Origin: Acidobacteriaceae bacterium
Lineage (GTDB): Bacteria > Acidobacteriota > Terriglobia > Terriglobales > Acidobacteriaceae
Direction of reading: 5' to 3'
Assembly: GCA_003165095.1 (NCBI GenBank)
Contig: PLSH01000203.1
Location: 21,735-27,738, forward strand
Length of the DNA: 6,004 bases
How positions within the stretch are numbered: the first letter of the stretch is position 1; each line of letters starts with the position of its first letter. A program made the translations under genes and the position numbers. A model generated the notes under the pieces. That model saw only the letters and a list, made by a program, of their open reading frames with translations, searched no databases and was not told the DNA's origin. Of this stretch, positions 1 to 6,004 are shown one piece after another.

Positions 1-48
1 CGGCGCGGAGTTGCGGATTGGAAAAGGAACGAGAGGCTGGGGAGATGA
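1..48 (+). CDS. C-terminal tail of an unidentified upstream gene (partial)
   Basis: Reading from base 1 gives an open frame of 15 codons ([15 protein letters not shown]) closed by TGA at 46-48. That TGA overlaps the epimerase ATG at 45 as ATGA, the same junction used between the epimerase and the mutase. The repeated overlap is the main reason to treat this as a real gene end rather than chance. The tail is basic and carries no motif I recognise, so no product can be named. If real, it would be the preceding gene of the same operon. A 15-codon open frame alone is weak evidence, and the epimerase frame is also open upstream to base 3. Confidence 0.4.
   Translation, partial: RRGVADWKRNERLGR
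31..36 (+). promoter_or_regulatory. Ribosome binding site of the epimerase gene
   Basis: GAGAGG lies 8 bases before the ATG at 45, which is good Shine-Dalgarno spacing. This supports ATG45 over the in-frame TTG at 18, which lacks a comparable purine tract. The GGGGAG directly against the ATG is too close to serve. Confidence 0.5.
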
Positions 49-527
49 GCGACGCCGCGCAAATGCTAAGGCAGGTTCCGGGGATCAAGTTTGTGGATCA
101 CGTGGCGATTGCCGTGAAACCGGGCGAACTTGAAGGCCAGGTGAAGGCGTACGAAATGATGGGATTTCGCGAGATTCATCGCGAAGATGTGGGCGGGACG
201 GACCAGGTGCGCGAGTCACTGTTACAGATTGGCGAAGGGCCGAATCTGATTCAGTTGCTGGAGCCGCTTACGCCGGAGTCGCCGGTGGCGAAGCTGATAG
301 AAAGAAATGGCGGCAGAGGCGGGCTGGCGCACGTGGCGTTTCGCGTGGAGAGCGCGCAGCAGGCGTTCGAGGCGATGAGGGCGAGCGGGTTCCAACTGAT
401 TGACAAGGCGCCGCGGCGGGGCTCGCGGGGGACCACTGTATTTTTTGTGCATCCGAAGTCGAGAGCCGAATTTCCATTCGGATTTCTGATTGAGATGGTG
501 GAAGAGCCCAAGACAAGTGAAAAATGA
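45..527 (+). CDS. mce: Methylmalonyl-CoA epimerase (VOC/glyoxalase fold)
   Basis: This 160-residue cytoplasmic protein should interconvert (2S)- and (2R)-methylmalonyl-CoA, feeding the mutase encoded next. It looks like one vicinal-oxygen-chelate protein with two beta-alpha-beta-beta-beta repeats. Aligned from memory to the Propionibacterium shermanii enzyme, the metal ligands His, Gln, His and Glu are all present: His19 (in VDHVAIAV), Gln70 (in LIQLLEP), His96 (in GLAHVAFRV) and Glu150 (in FLIEMVE). Glu57 falls where the proposed catalytic glutamate sits. The stretch around residues 73-100 ([25 protein letters not shown]) is typical of the family. A small insertion (about AEFPFG, residues 141-146) precedes the last strand. 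I chose ATG45 for its ribosome site, the ATGA overlap with the frame before it, and normal family length. A TTG at 18 would add nine charged residues. The stop overlaps the mutase start by four bases, implying translational coupling. Confidence 0.93.
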   Translation: MSDAAQMLRQVPGIKFVDHVAIAVKPGELEGQVKAYEMMGFREIHREDVGGTDQVRESLLQIGEGPNLIQLLEPLTPESPVAKLIERNGGRGGLAHVAFRVESAQQAFEAMRASGFQLIDKAPRRGSRGTTVFFVHPKSRAEFPFGFLIEMVEEPKTSEK

Positions 528-3500
528 TGGCTACTGAGAAACTGCTCGAGGAGTTTCCGCCGGTCAGCACGGCGGCGTGGGAAGCGGCGATTGCGCGGGA
601 TCTGCGGGGCGCCGACTACGAAAAGAAATTGATTTGGCACACGGAGGAAGGGCTGGCGGTAAAGCCCTACTACCGGGCCGAGGACCTGGCGGGGCTGGCG
701 TTTGTGGATGCCGCGCAGGGCGAGTTTCCGTTTGTGCGCGGCGGGCGGGCGACGGCGGACTGGCAGATTCGCGAAGAGATCGATGCGGTTGACGCGGTGG
801 AGGCGAATCGATCGGCGCGAGCGGCGGTGGCGGCGGGAACTGAGGGAATTGCGTTCAGCAGCCTTTTGGTGAGCAGCACCGCTGAACTCGAGGTTTTGCT
901 GGCGAACCTGGGCGAGGTTCCGGTGCATTTCGAGCATGCCGACGAGAGTCTGATCCGGCTGCTGATGCAATGGCAGAGCAGGCGCGGCCGGCCCACGGTT
1001 TCGACGGGATTCGATCCGCTGGCGAACGTTGAGTTTGCAGCGGAGGCGATTGCGGCTGCGCCGGCTGGGCTGACGCTGTTTACGATTCGCGGCGATCAAT
1101 ACGAGAAGGCCGGAACGAACGCGGTTGATGAGGTTGGGCTGGCGCTTGCGGCCGGAGTGAATTACCTGGCGGCGATGCGGGAGCGGGGAGTGGATGCGGA
1201 TCGCGCGGCGGGTGCAGTCGAGTTCCGGTTTGCGATTGGAGCGAATTATTTTTTTGAGATTGCCAAGCTGAGGGCGTTCCGCATGGCGTGGGCGCAGGCC
1301 GTGAAGAGCTTTGGCGGAACGAGTGTCGGCGCACGGGCACGGATCGTGGCGCGGACTTCGCAATGGAATACGACGACCGCCGATCCGCACTTGAACATTT
1401 TGCGCGGCACGACGGAAGCGATGGCGGCAGTGCTGGGCGGCGCGGATTCGGTTACGGTTGCGCCGTTCGACGCGTGCTACAAGACGCCGGACGAGGCGAG
1501 CCGTCGGCTGGCGCGCAACACGCAGCTTTTGCTGAAGCACGAGGCGCTTTTTGCGCGAGTCGCCGATGCGGGGGGCGGGTCGTATTACGTGGAGGCACTG
1601 ACCGATTTCATCGCCCGCGAGGCCGGCAAGCGGGTGCAGGAGACGGAGGCGCGCGGAGATCCCGGAAAGACCAGCTCGGATGGCGGGATGGAGCGCATGG
1701 ATGCGGCGGCCGGAGCAGCGCGCGAGGTTGAGGAATGGCTTTCACCTGAGCATATCGCGGTGAAGAGTTTTTATGCGCGAGCGGATCTGGAGGGCCTGGA
1801 ACATCTTGAGTATGCGGCGGGGATAGCGCCGTTTTTGCGCGGGCCTTACAGCACGATGTATGCGATGCAGCCGTGGACGATCCGGCAGTATGCGGGGTTT
1901 TCGACGGCGGAGGAGTCGAATGCGTTTTACCGGCGAAACCTGGCGGCGGGACAGCGCGGGCTTTCAGTGGCGTTCGACCTTGCGACGCATCGCGGATACG
2001 ACTCGGACCACGAGCGGGTGATGGGAGACGTGGGCAAGGCGGGCGTGGCGATCGACTCGATTCTGGACATGAAGATTCTGTTCGACCAGATTCCGCTGAA
2101 CCAGATGTCGGTATCGATGACGATGAACGGCGCGGTGCTGCCGGTGATGGCGTTTTATATTGTGGCCGCCGAGGAGCAGGGCGTAAAGCCGGAGCAATTG
2201 AGCGGGACCATCCAGAACGACATTCTGAAAGAGTTCATGGTCCGCAACACGTATATTTATCCGCCGGCGGGATCGATGCGGATTATCGGCGACATTTTTC
2301 GCTATTGCGCGGCGAAGATGCCGAAGTTCAACTGCATCAGCGTGAGCGGGTACCACATGCAGGAGGCGGGCGCGACGGCGGACATCGAGCTGGCGTACAC
2401 GCTGGCGGATGGCCTTGAATATCTGCGGGCGGGCGTGAAGGCGGGGCTTGACGTGGATGAATTTGCGCCGCGGATTTCGTTTTTCTGGGGCATTGGCATG
2501 AACCATTTCATGGAGATTGCCAAGATGCGGGCGGGGCGGATGCTATGGGCGAAGCTGGTGAAGGGATTTGGGGCGAAGAACCCGAAGTCGCTGGCGCTGC
2601 GGACGCACGCGCAGACGTCGGGCTGGAGCCTGACGGCGCAGGACCCTTACAACAACGTAGTGCGGACATGCGTTGAGGCGCTGGCCGCGGCGCTGGGGCA
2701 CACGCAGTCGCTGCACACGAATGCGCTGGACGAGGCGCTGGGGCTGCCTACGGATTTTTCGGCTCGCATTGCGCGCGACACGCAGATTTACTTGCAGAAG
2801 GAGACTTCGATCACGCGGGTGGTTGATCCGTGGGCAGGCTCGTACTACCTGGAACGGCTGACGCACGAGCTGATGCACGGGGCGTGGGCGCTGATTGAGG
2901 AGGTGGAGAGGTTGGGCGGGATGGCCAAGGCGATCGAGACGGGGCTGCCGAAGATGCGGATTGAAGAGGCGGCAGCGCGCAGGCAGGCGGCGATCGATTC
3001 GGGGCGCGACGTGATTGTGGGCGTGAACGCGTATGCCGCGGCGGAGGAGCCGGAGATTCCAGTACTGGATATCGACAACGACGCGGTGCGCGAGGCACAG
3101 GTGAACCGGCTGGAGCAGTTGAAGCGAGGGCGCGACGGAAATGAAGTGAGCGAGGCGTTGAAAGAGCTGGAGCGGTGCGCGTCAACGGGCGATGGAAACC
3201 TGCTGGAGTGCGCAGTAGATGCGGCACGGAAGCGCGCGACGCTGGGCGAGATTTCGATGGCGCTCGAAAAGGTGTGGGGCCGTTACGAGGCGACTACGCG
3301 CACGATTGCGGGGGTTTACTCGGCGGGAAGCGGGGGAGCGGAGGAATTCAAGAAGGCGCGGCGGATGGTGGAGGAGTTTGCAGAGGCGGAGGGACGCAGG
3401 CCGCGGATCCTGGTGGCGAAGATGGGGCAGGACGGGCACGATCGCGGCGCGAAGGTGATTGCCACAGCCTTCGCGGACATTGGATTCGACGTGGACATGG

Positions 3501-3805
3501 GGCCGCTGTTCCAGACGCCGCGCGAGGTAGCGCGATCCGCGGTGGAGAGCGATGTGCACGTGGTGGGCGTGTCTTCATTGGCGGCCGGGCACAGGACGCT
3601 GGTGCCGCAACTGATCGAGGAGTTGCGCAGGCAGGGTCGCGAGGACATCCTGGTGGTAGTGGGCGGGGTGATTCCGCCGCAGGATTACAAGTTTTTATAT
3701 GAGGCCGGAGCGGCGGGGATTTTTGGGCCGGGAACGGTGATTCCGGTGGCGGCGCAGAAGATTCTGGAGATGCTGAGGGTGAGCGCAGTGGGAGAGCGGA
3801 GCTGA
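524..3805 (+). CDS. Methylmalonyl-CoA mutase, fused small-subunit-like and large catalytic subunits (adenosylcobalamin-dependent)
   Basis: This 1093-residue cytoplasmic enzyme should isomerise (2R)-methylmalonyl-CoA and succinyl-CoA. Residues 1-372 resemble the non-catalytic small subunit (MutA) barrel, from a [17 protein letters not shown] start to [13 protein letters not shown], but lack MutA's C-terminal B12-like domain. Residues 373-404 are a Gly/Ser/Glu/Ala-rich linker. Residues 405 to about 925 are a MutB-type substrate barrel, and about 955-1085 a cobalamin domain. Numbered against P. shermanii MutB from memory, the catalytic set is intact: Tyr456 (Y89), Arg574 (R207), Tyr610 (Y243), His611 (H244), Lys966 (K604), Asp970 (D608) and His972 (H610, lower axial ligand in DGHDRG). 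Ser1017-x-Leu1019 and Gly1047-Gly1048 complete the B12 site. Tyr456 and Arg574 favour methylmalonyl-CoA over isobutyryl-CoA, whose mutase has Phe and Gln there. An oddity is Gln449 where MutB has Arg82. The start ATG524 overlaps the epimerase stop; ATG527 is an alternative. No strong ribosome site is seen, consistent with coupling. The fold and activity are secure; the role of the N-terminal module is inferred. Confidence 0.95.
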   Translation: MMATEKLLEEFPPVSTAAWEAAIARDLRGADYEKKLIWHTEEGLAVKPYYRAEDLAGLAFVDAAQGEFPFVRGGRATADWQIREEIDAVDAVEANRSARAAVAAGTEGIAFSSLLVSSTAELEVLLANLGEVPVHFEHADESLIRLLMQWQSRRGRPTVSTGFDPLANVEFAAEAIAAAPAGLTLFTIRGDQYEKAGTNAVDEVGLALAAGVNYLAAMRERGVDADRAAGAVEFRFAIGANYFFEIAKLRAFRMAWAQAVKSFGGTSVGARARIVARTSQWNTTTADPHLNILRGTTEAMAAVLGGADSVTVAPFDACYKTPDEASRRLARNTQLLLKHEALFARVADAGGGSYYVEALTDFIAREAGKRVQETEARGDPGKTSSDGGMERMDAAAGAAREVEEWLSPEHIAVKSFYARADLEGLEHLEYAAGIAPFLRGPYSTMYAMQPWTIRQYAGFSTAEESNAFYRRNLAAGQRGLSVAFDLATHRGYDSDHERVMGDVGKAGVAIDSILDMKILFDQIPLNQMSVSMTMNGAVLPVMAFYIVAAEEQGVKPEQLSGTIQNDILKEFMVRNTYIYPPAGSMRIIGDIFRYCAAKMPKFNCISVSGYHMQEAGATADIELAYTLADGLEYLRAGVKAGLDVDEFAPRISFFWGIGMNHFMEIAKMRAGRMLWAKLVKGFGAKNPKSLALRTHAQTSGWSLTAQDPYNNVVRTCVEALAAALGHTQSLHTNALDEALGLPTDFSARIARDTQIYLQKETSITRVVDPWAGSYYLERLTHELMHGAWALIEEVERLGGMAKAIETGLPKMRIEEAAARRQAAIDSGRDVIVGVNAYAAAEEPEIPVLDIDNDAVREAQVNRLEQLKRGRDGNEVSEALKELERCASTGDGNLLECAVDAARKRATLGEISMALEKVWGRYEATTRTIAGVYSAGSGGAEEFKKARRMVEEFAEAEGRRPRILVAKMGQDGHDRGAKVIATAFADIGFDVDMGPLFQTPREVARSAVESDVHVVGVSSLAAGHRTLVPQLIEELRRQGREDILVVVGGVIPPQDYKFLYEAGAAGIFGPGTVIPVAAQKILEMLRVSAVGERS
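3791..3801 (+). promoter_or_regulatory. Ribosome binding site before the MeaB-type gene
   Basis: The purine-rich run GGAGAGCGGAG sits inside the last codons of the mutase gene. GGAGAG is 9 bases and the second GGAG 4 bases from the TTG at 3806. It supports a start directly abutting the mutase stop. A competing GGAGG at 3859-3863 lies 11 bases before the in-frame ATG at 3875. Confidence 0.4.
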
Positions 3806-4870
3806 TTGGCGGACACGATAAAGAGCGCGCTCTTTGAACGGCCCGGTTGCGGGACGCCGGAGGCTCCGCGTGTTATGAAGGCACGCAGGCCGCTGACGCG
3901 CGAGGAGTTTGTTGAGCGCATCTTGCGAGGCGATCGCATGGTGCTGGCGCAGGCCATCACCCTGATTGAGAGCGCGCGGGGGGCGGACCGGGAACTGGCC
4001 GAGCAGATTCAGGAAGATTGTCTGCCGCACAGCGGGAATTCGATCAGAGTGGGAATCACGGGGGTGCCGGGCGCGGGCAAGAGCTGCCTGATTGAAGCTC
4101 TGGGCGGATTCCTGATCGAGGAGCAAAAGCAGAAGGTGGCGGTGCTGGCGGTGGATCCGAGCAGCCAGCTTTCCGGGGGAAGCATTCTGGGCGACAAGAC
4201 GCGGATGACGGCTCTGGCACAGAGCGAGATGGCGTTCATCCGGCCGTCGCCCTCGCGTGGGTCGTTTGGCGGCGTGGCGCAGCGGACGCGCGAGGCGATG
4301 CTGCTGTGCGAAGCCGCGGGCTACGAGAACATCCTGGTGGAGACGGTAGGGGTGGGACAGTCAGAGACCGCGGTCGACGAGATGGTGGATTTTTTCCTGC
4401 TGATCGCGCTGGCGGGCGCGGGCGATGAGTTGCAGGGCATCAAGCGCGGAGTGATGGAACTGGTCGACGTGGTGGCGATCAACAAGGCCGATGGCGCCAA
4501 CGTGGAGGCAGCGGAGCGGGCGCGCGCGGAGGCCGAGAACGCGCTGCATTTCTTTCCCGGCCCGGGATCGGGATGGACGCCGCGGGCGCTGAGCTGTTCC
4601 GCGCAGACGGGCAAAGGGATTGGCGAGCTTTGGGCGTGCGTGAAGGAACATGCGGCCCTGACGCGCAACAACGGCTGGCTGAGCGCGTGGCGGCGAGAGC
4701 AGACACGGCGCTGGATGCACGAGATTATCGAGCAGGGATTGCGGCAGGGATTCGAATCGCATGCGGGCGTGCGGGAACGGATGAAGGAGCTGGAACGTGA
4801 AGTTGTGGAGGGACGCACGACCTCGTTCAAGGCGGCGCGGATGCTGCTGGAGATCTATTCGTCTGAGTAA
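3806..4870 (+). CDS. meaB: Methylmalonyl-CoA mutase-associated GTPase, MeaB/ArgK family (G3E P-loop GTPase)
   Basis: This cytoplasmic GTPase binds methylmalonyl-CoA mutase, gates adenosylcobalamin delivery and protects the enzyme from inactivation. It was once misnamed an arginine transport kinase (ArgK). The 354-residue translation has a helical N-terminus (about 30-75) and then the G domain. Visible motifs are the Walker A/P-loop GVPGAGKS (86-93), VDPSS (116-120), GGSILGDKTRM (124-134), switch II ETVGVGQSE (179-187), GDELQGIKRG matching the switch III region (206-215), and the guanine-specifying NKAD (226-229). Residues after about 290 form the helical C-terminus that mediates dimerisation in this family. 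The TTG at 3806 abuts the mutase TGA with no gap, fitting translational coupling. The ATG at 3875 would give 331 residues, nearer the usual family length, so the first 23 residues are uncertain. No adenosyltransferase is fused or adjacent. Function is strongly supported by both motifs and neighbours. Confidence 0.93.
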   Translation: MADTIKSALFERPGCGTPEAPRVMKARRPLTREEFVERILRGDRMVLAQAITLIESARGADRELAEQIQEDCLPHSGNSIRVGITGVPGAGKSCLIEALGGFLIEEQKQKVAVLAVDPSSQLSGGSILGDKTRMTALAQSEMAFIRPSPSRGSFGGVAQRTREAMLLCEAAGYENILVETVGVGQSETAVDEMVDFFLLIALAGAGDELQGIKRGVMELVDVVAINKADGANVEAAERARAEAENALHFFPGPGSGWTPRALSCSAQTGKGIGELWACVKEHAALTRNNGWLSAWRREQTRRWMHEIIEQGLRQGFESHAGVRERMKELEREVVEGRTTSFKAARMLLEIYSSE

Positions 4871-4875
4871 TCTGG

Positions 4876-4892
4876 ATTGAATCTGATTCAAT
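4876..4892. terminator. Short perfect inverted repeat just after the MeaB-type gene, possible weak terminator
   Basis: ATTGAAT (4876-4882), a CTG loop and ATTCAAT (4886-4892) form a perfect 7-bp stem five bases after the stop codon. Four T's follow at 4900-4903, after a seven-base gap. The stem is A+T-rich and weak and the T-run is short and displaced, so it is a poor match to a classic intrinsic terminator. It could equally be an mRNA 3'-end structure or chance. Confidence 0.3.
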
Positions 4893-4933
4893 GCAAGAGT
4901 TTTGGGTGAGCAGGGCTGGTTGAGACCTGCGGT

Positions 4934-4967
4934 TTCCCACTCTTTCGCCGGAAAGACGCGAAGGGAA
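4934..4967. repeat. Two-tier inverted repeat in the convergent intergenic region
   Basis: An inner 6-bp stem TCTTTC/GAAAGA (4941-4946 with 4951-4956, loop GCCG) sits inside an outer 5-bp stem TTCCC/GGGAA (4934-4938 with 4963-4967), separated by small internal loops. An 8-base palindrome GGGTACCC follows at 4969-4976. Its place between convergent genes suits a bidirectional transcription end, though neither side has a T-run. The remainder of the 112-base gap (4871-4982) holds no gene I can support. Confidence 0.35.
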
Positions 4968-4982
4968 TGGGTACCCGTCTGC

Positions 4983-5822
4983 CTACGGTATATATGCGGC
5001 GAGTTTGGCCGCTGCAATGGCGGCCTGGCTGGCGTCGGGCAGGTTGGAGTAGCCGGCGAGGATGCGGCCTTTGCGGAAGATGCAGAGGCCTTCGAGGTAT
5101 GGGACCTTGACCTCGAACGCTTCGTCGCCGATCTGCGCCGGGGATGCGCCAGCGAAGTGTTCTCGGAGAGCTTTGAGCACCGCGGCGGCGGATTCGGGCG
5201 AAGCTTCAACGACGATGAAAGCCTGACCCTGCCTGTACTTTGCCACGAAGCCGCGCTGGAGCTGGCGGAGGCCGAGGACGCTCTCTGGAACCATGCGGAC
5301 GGAGGCAAGATCCTGCTGCGGGAACCATTGCAAGGGTTCGGGAGGCGTGACGCGGCCATCGAGGCGGGATTCGATTTTTGCGGCGAGGGCCTGGAGCATG
5401 GCGGTGTCGTTGGCGGAGGGGTCGGCGGCGACTTCAACGATCTCGACGTAGTAATCACCCTTGGCGAAGCTGGCGCTCTGGGGCTGAACCTGGCCGCCCA
5501 TGCCGATGCGGGCGACGGGTTGCGCGGGATCGAGATTGGCGGAGAAGATGCCGTAGGCGGCGTCTGGATCGGCCATCTCGGAGACGTCGATCTGGAGCGT
5601 GTTGGCGCCGGATTTGCAGTCGATGCCGGTCATGCGGACGAAGCCGTAGGCGAGGTAGCCTTCAGCGCCGCCGTCTTTGTAGTCGTAGAGGTTGCCGGAG
5701 ACGTATTGGCGGATTGCTCCCGACTGTTCCCATCCGGGAGCGAAGCGGCAATTGAGATAATCCTGCGCGCCGGCGGTTGCGGGGATGAGCAACAGGCTGA
5801 GGAACAGGGCCGGCGCTCTCAC
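4983..5822 (-). CDS. Secreted DUF6599-like protein of unknown function
   Basis: With a GTG start at 5822 this is a 279-residue protein. It opens with a short n-region, a hydrophobic core (about residues 4-14) and an A-x-A site (Ala17-Gly-Ala19), so a Sec signal peptide cut before Gln20 is likely and the protein should be exported. There is no lipobox. The mature part contains NLYDYKDGGAEGYLAYGF (44-61), followed by a segment ending DAAYGIFSA (87-95). These resemble, from memory, the conserved start of the DUF6599 family common in Acidobacteriota. The second half (about 165-279) looks like a related alpha/beta module without motifs. No catalytic residues are evident and no function is assigned. 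The GTG was chosen because GTGA overlaps the stop of the gene before it and a GGAG lies 8 bases upstream. The longer frame from 5909 would add 29 Arg/Pro-rich residues that overlap the upstream gene and bury the signal peptide. Confidence 0.75.
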   Translation of the reverse strand: MRAPALFLSLLLIPATAGAQDYLNCRFAPGWEQSGAIRQYVSGNLYDYKDGGAEGYLAYGFVRMTGIDCKSGANTLQIDVSEMADPDAAYGIFSANLDPAQPVARIGMGGQVQPQSASFAKGDYYVEIVEVAADPSANDTAMLQALAAKIESRLDGRVTPPEPLQWFPQQDLASVRMVPESVLGLRQLQRGFVAKYRQGQAFIVVEASPESAAAVLKALREHFAGASPAQIGDEAFEVKVPYLEGLCIFRKGRILAGYSNLPDASQAAIAAAKLAAYIP

Positions 5823-6004
5823 GAGAGAAGCTCCTGGGCGCGGGTCATGCGGGCGGCGACGTGGACGCCGTGCGGGCATTGGACGGTGCATGCGGAGCAA
5901 TCGGCGCAACGGGCGCCGGGCGCCTGGGCGAGCTCAAGATAGCGCTCGCGGGCGAGGGCGAACTGGCCGTAGCCATCGGCATAGGTGAGGCAGCGGAGAA
6001 CATC
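5819..6004 (-). CDS. Aldo/keto reductase with C-terminal 4Fe-4S motif (3' part only)
   Basis: The gene enters at the right edge; only its last 61 codons and TGA (5819-5821) are present. The translation runs from DVLRCLTYADGYGQFALARE through a cysteine cluster CADCSACTVQCP and GVHVAARMTRAQELLS to the stop. Cys-x2-Cys-x2-Cys-x3-Cys-Pro is the classic ferredoxin-type ligand set for one 4Fe-4S cluster; its codons span 5876-5908. As I remember the families, this tail, including the TYADGYGQF stretch, closes a class of predicted aldo/keto-reductase-like oxidoreductases with an iron-sulfur C-terminus. The NADPH-binding barrel lies outside the window, so the barrel assignment is inferred from the tail. 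Its stop overlaps the GTG of the secreted protein by four bases (GTGA), so the two are probably co-transcribed. Substrate unknown. A plain 4Fe-4S protein is the alternative. Confidence 0.82.
   Translation of the reverse strand, partial: DVLRCLTYADGYGQFALARERYLELAQAPGARCADCSACTVQCPHGVHVAARMTRAQELLS
5831..5836 (-). promoter_or_regulatory. Ribosome binding site of the secreted protein gene
   Basis: On the - strand CAGGAG occurs 8 bases before the GTG at 5822, inside the last codons of the aldo/keto reductase. It decides the GTG start over the upstream ATG at 5909. Confidence 0.6.

Noticed and set aside
18..44. TTG at 18 as the epimerase start
   Set aside because: It adds nine charged residues not typical of the family, and the ATG at 45 has the better ribosome site and an ATGA overlap.
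251..1540. 429-residue open frame on the - strand opposite the epimerase and mutase
   Set aside because: It is an Arg/His-rich translation with no motif, lying opposite two well-supported genes. High-G+C codon bias makes such antisense frames common.
524..3805. Isobutyryl-CoA mutase or ethylmalonyl-CoA mutase as the identity of the mutase
   Set aside because: Tyr456 and Arg574 are the methylmalonyl-CoA pair rather than Phe/Gln of isobutyryl-CoA mutase, and the epimerase and MeaB-type neighbours fit methylmalonyl-CoA. Ethylmalonyl-CoA mutase is disfavoured by the close identity to MutB throughout.
4361..5458. 365-residue open frame on the - strand spanning the end of the MeaB-type gene, the intergenic gap and part of the secreted protein gene
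   Set aside because: It is Ser/Pro/Arg-rich and low in complexity, crosses a real gene boundary, and overlaps two recognised genes in other frames.
5823..5909. ATG at 5909 as the start of the secreted protein (308 residues)
   Set aside because: It would overlap the aldo/keto reductase by about 90 bases, add 29 Arg/Pro-rich residues and place the signal sequence internally. The GTG at 5822 has a proper ribosome site and a GTGA overlap.
4902..5942. 346-residue + strand frame opposite the secreted protein gene
   Set aside because: It is Gly/Ala/Glu-rich and lacks a recognisable domain. The opposite strand has a signal peptide, family motif and coupled start that explain the same bases.
1..6004. 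CRISPR arrays, tRNA or rRNA genes, insertion sequences, riboswitches
   Set aside because: I saw no regularly spaced direct repeats, no tRNA or rRNA signatures, no transposase or terminal repeats, and no cobalamin-riboswitch-like element. The window is almost entirely coding, and the operon's promoter lies outside it.

Overview
The window is GC-rich (by eye clearly above 60% G+C), densely packed bacterial chromosome. It holds a tightly coupled methylmalonyl-CoA operon on the + strand and, converging on it, the end of an unrelated pair of genes on the - strand. Three features point to an Acidobacteriota-type genome: the high G+C, a secreted protein resembling the DUF6599 family, and an aldo/keto reductase with a C-terminal 4Fe-4S motif. 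This is an inference from family memory, not a measured placement.

Layout. Bases 1-48 carry the last 15 codons of an upstream reading frame, whose TGA overlaps the ATG of the next gene (ATGA). Bases 45-527 encode methylmalonyl-CoA epimerase. Bases 524-3805 (again joined by an ATGA overlap) encode a 1093-residue methylmalonyl-CoA mutase in which a truncated, catalytically empty small-subunit (MutA-like) module is fused in frame to a complete large subunit (MutB-like) with one B12 domain. Bases 3806-4870 (start abutting the mutase stop) encode a MeaB/ArgK-type GTPase. A 112-base convergent intergenic region (4871-4982) contains two inverted repeats. On the - strand, an aldo/keto reductase enters at the right edge and ends at 5819. 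Its TGA overlaps a GTG start at 5822 (GTGA) for a secreted DUF6599-like protein ending at 4983.

How the genes work together. The epimerase converts (2S)- to (2R)-methylmalonyl-CoA, the mutase isomerises the (2R) form to succinyl-CoA using adenosylcobalamin, and the MeaB GTPase loads and protects the cofactor on the mutase. Together this is the B12-dependent end of propionyl-CoA metabolism (odd-chain fatty acids, propionate, Val/Ile/Met), or the same steps run in reverse for propionate formation. No carboxylase, transcarboxylase or B12 adenosyltransferase is visible here. The most notable point is the MutA-MutB fusion, which leaves the pair with a single cobalamin domain.
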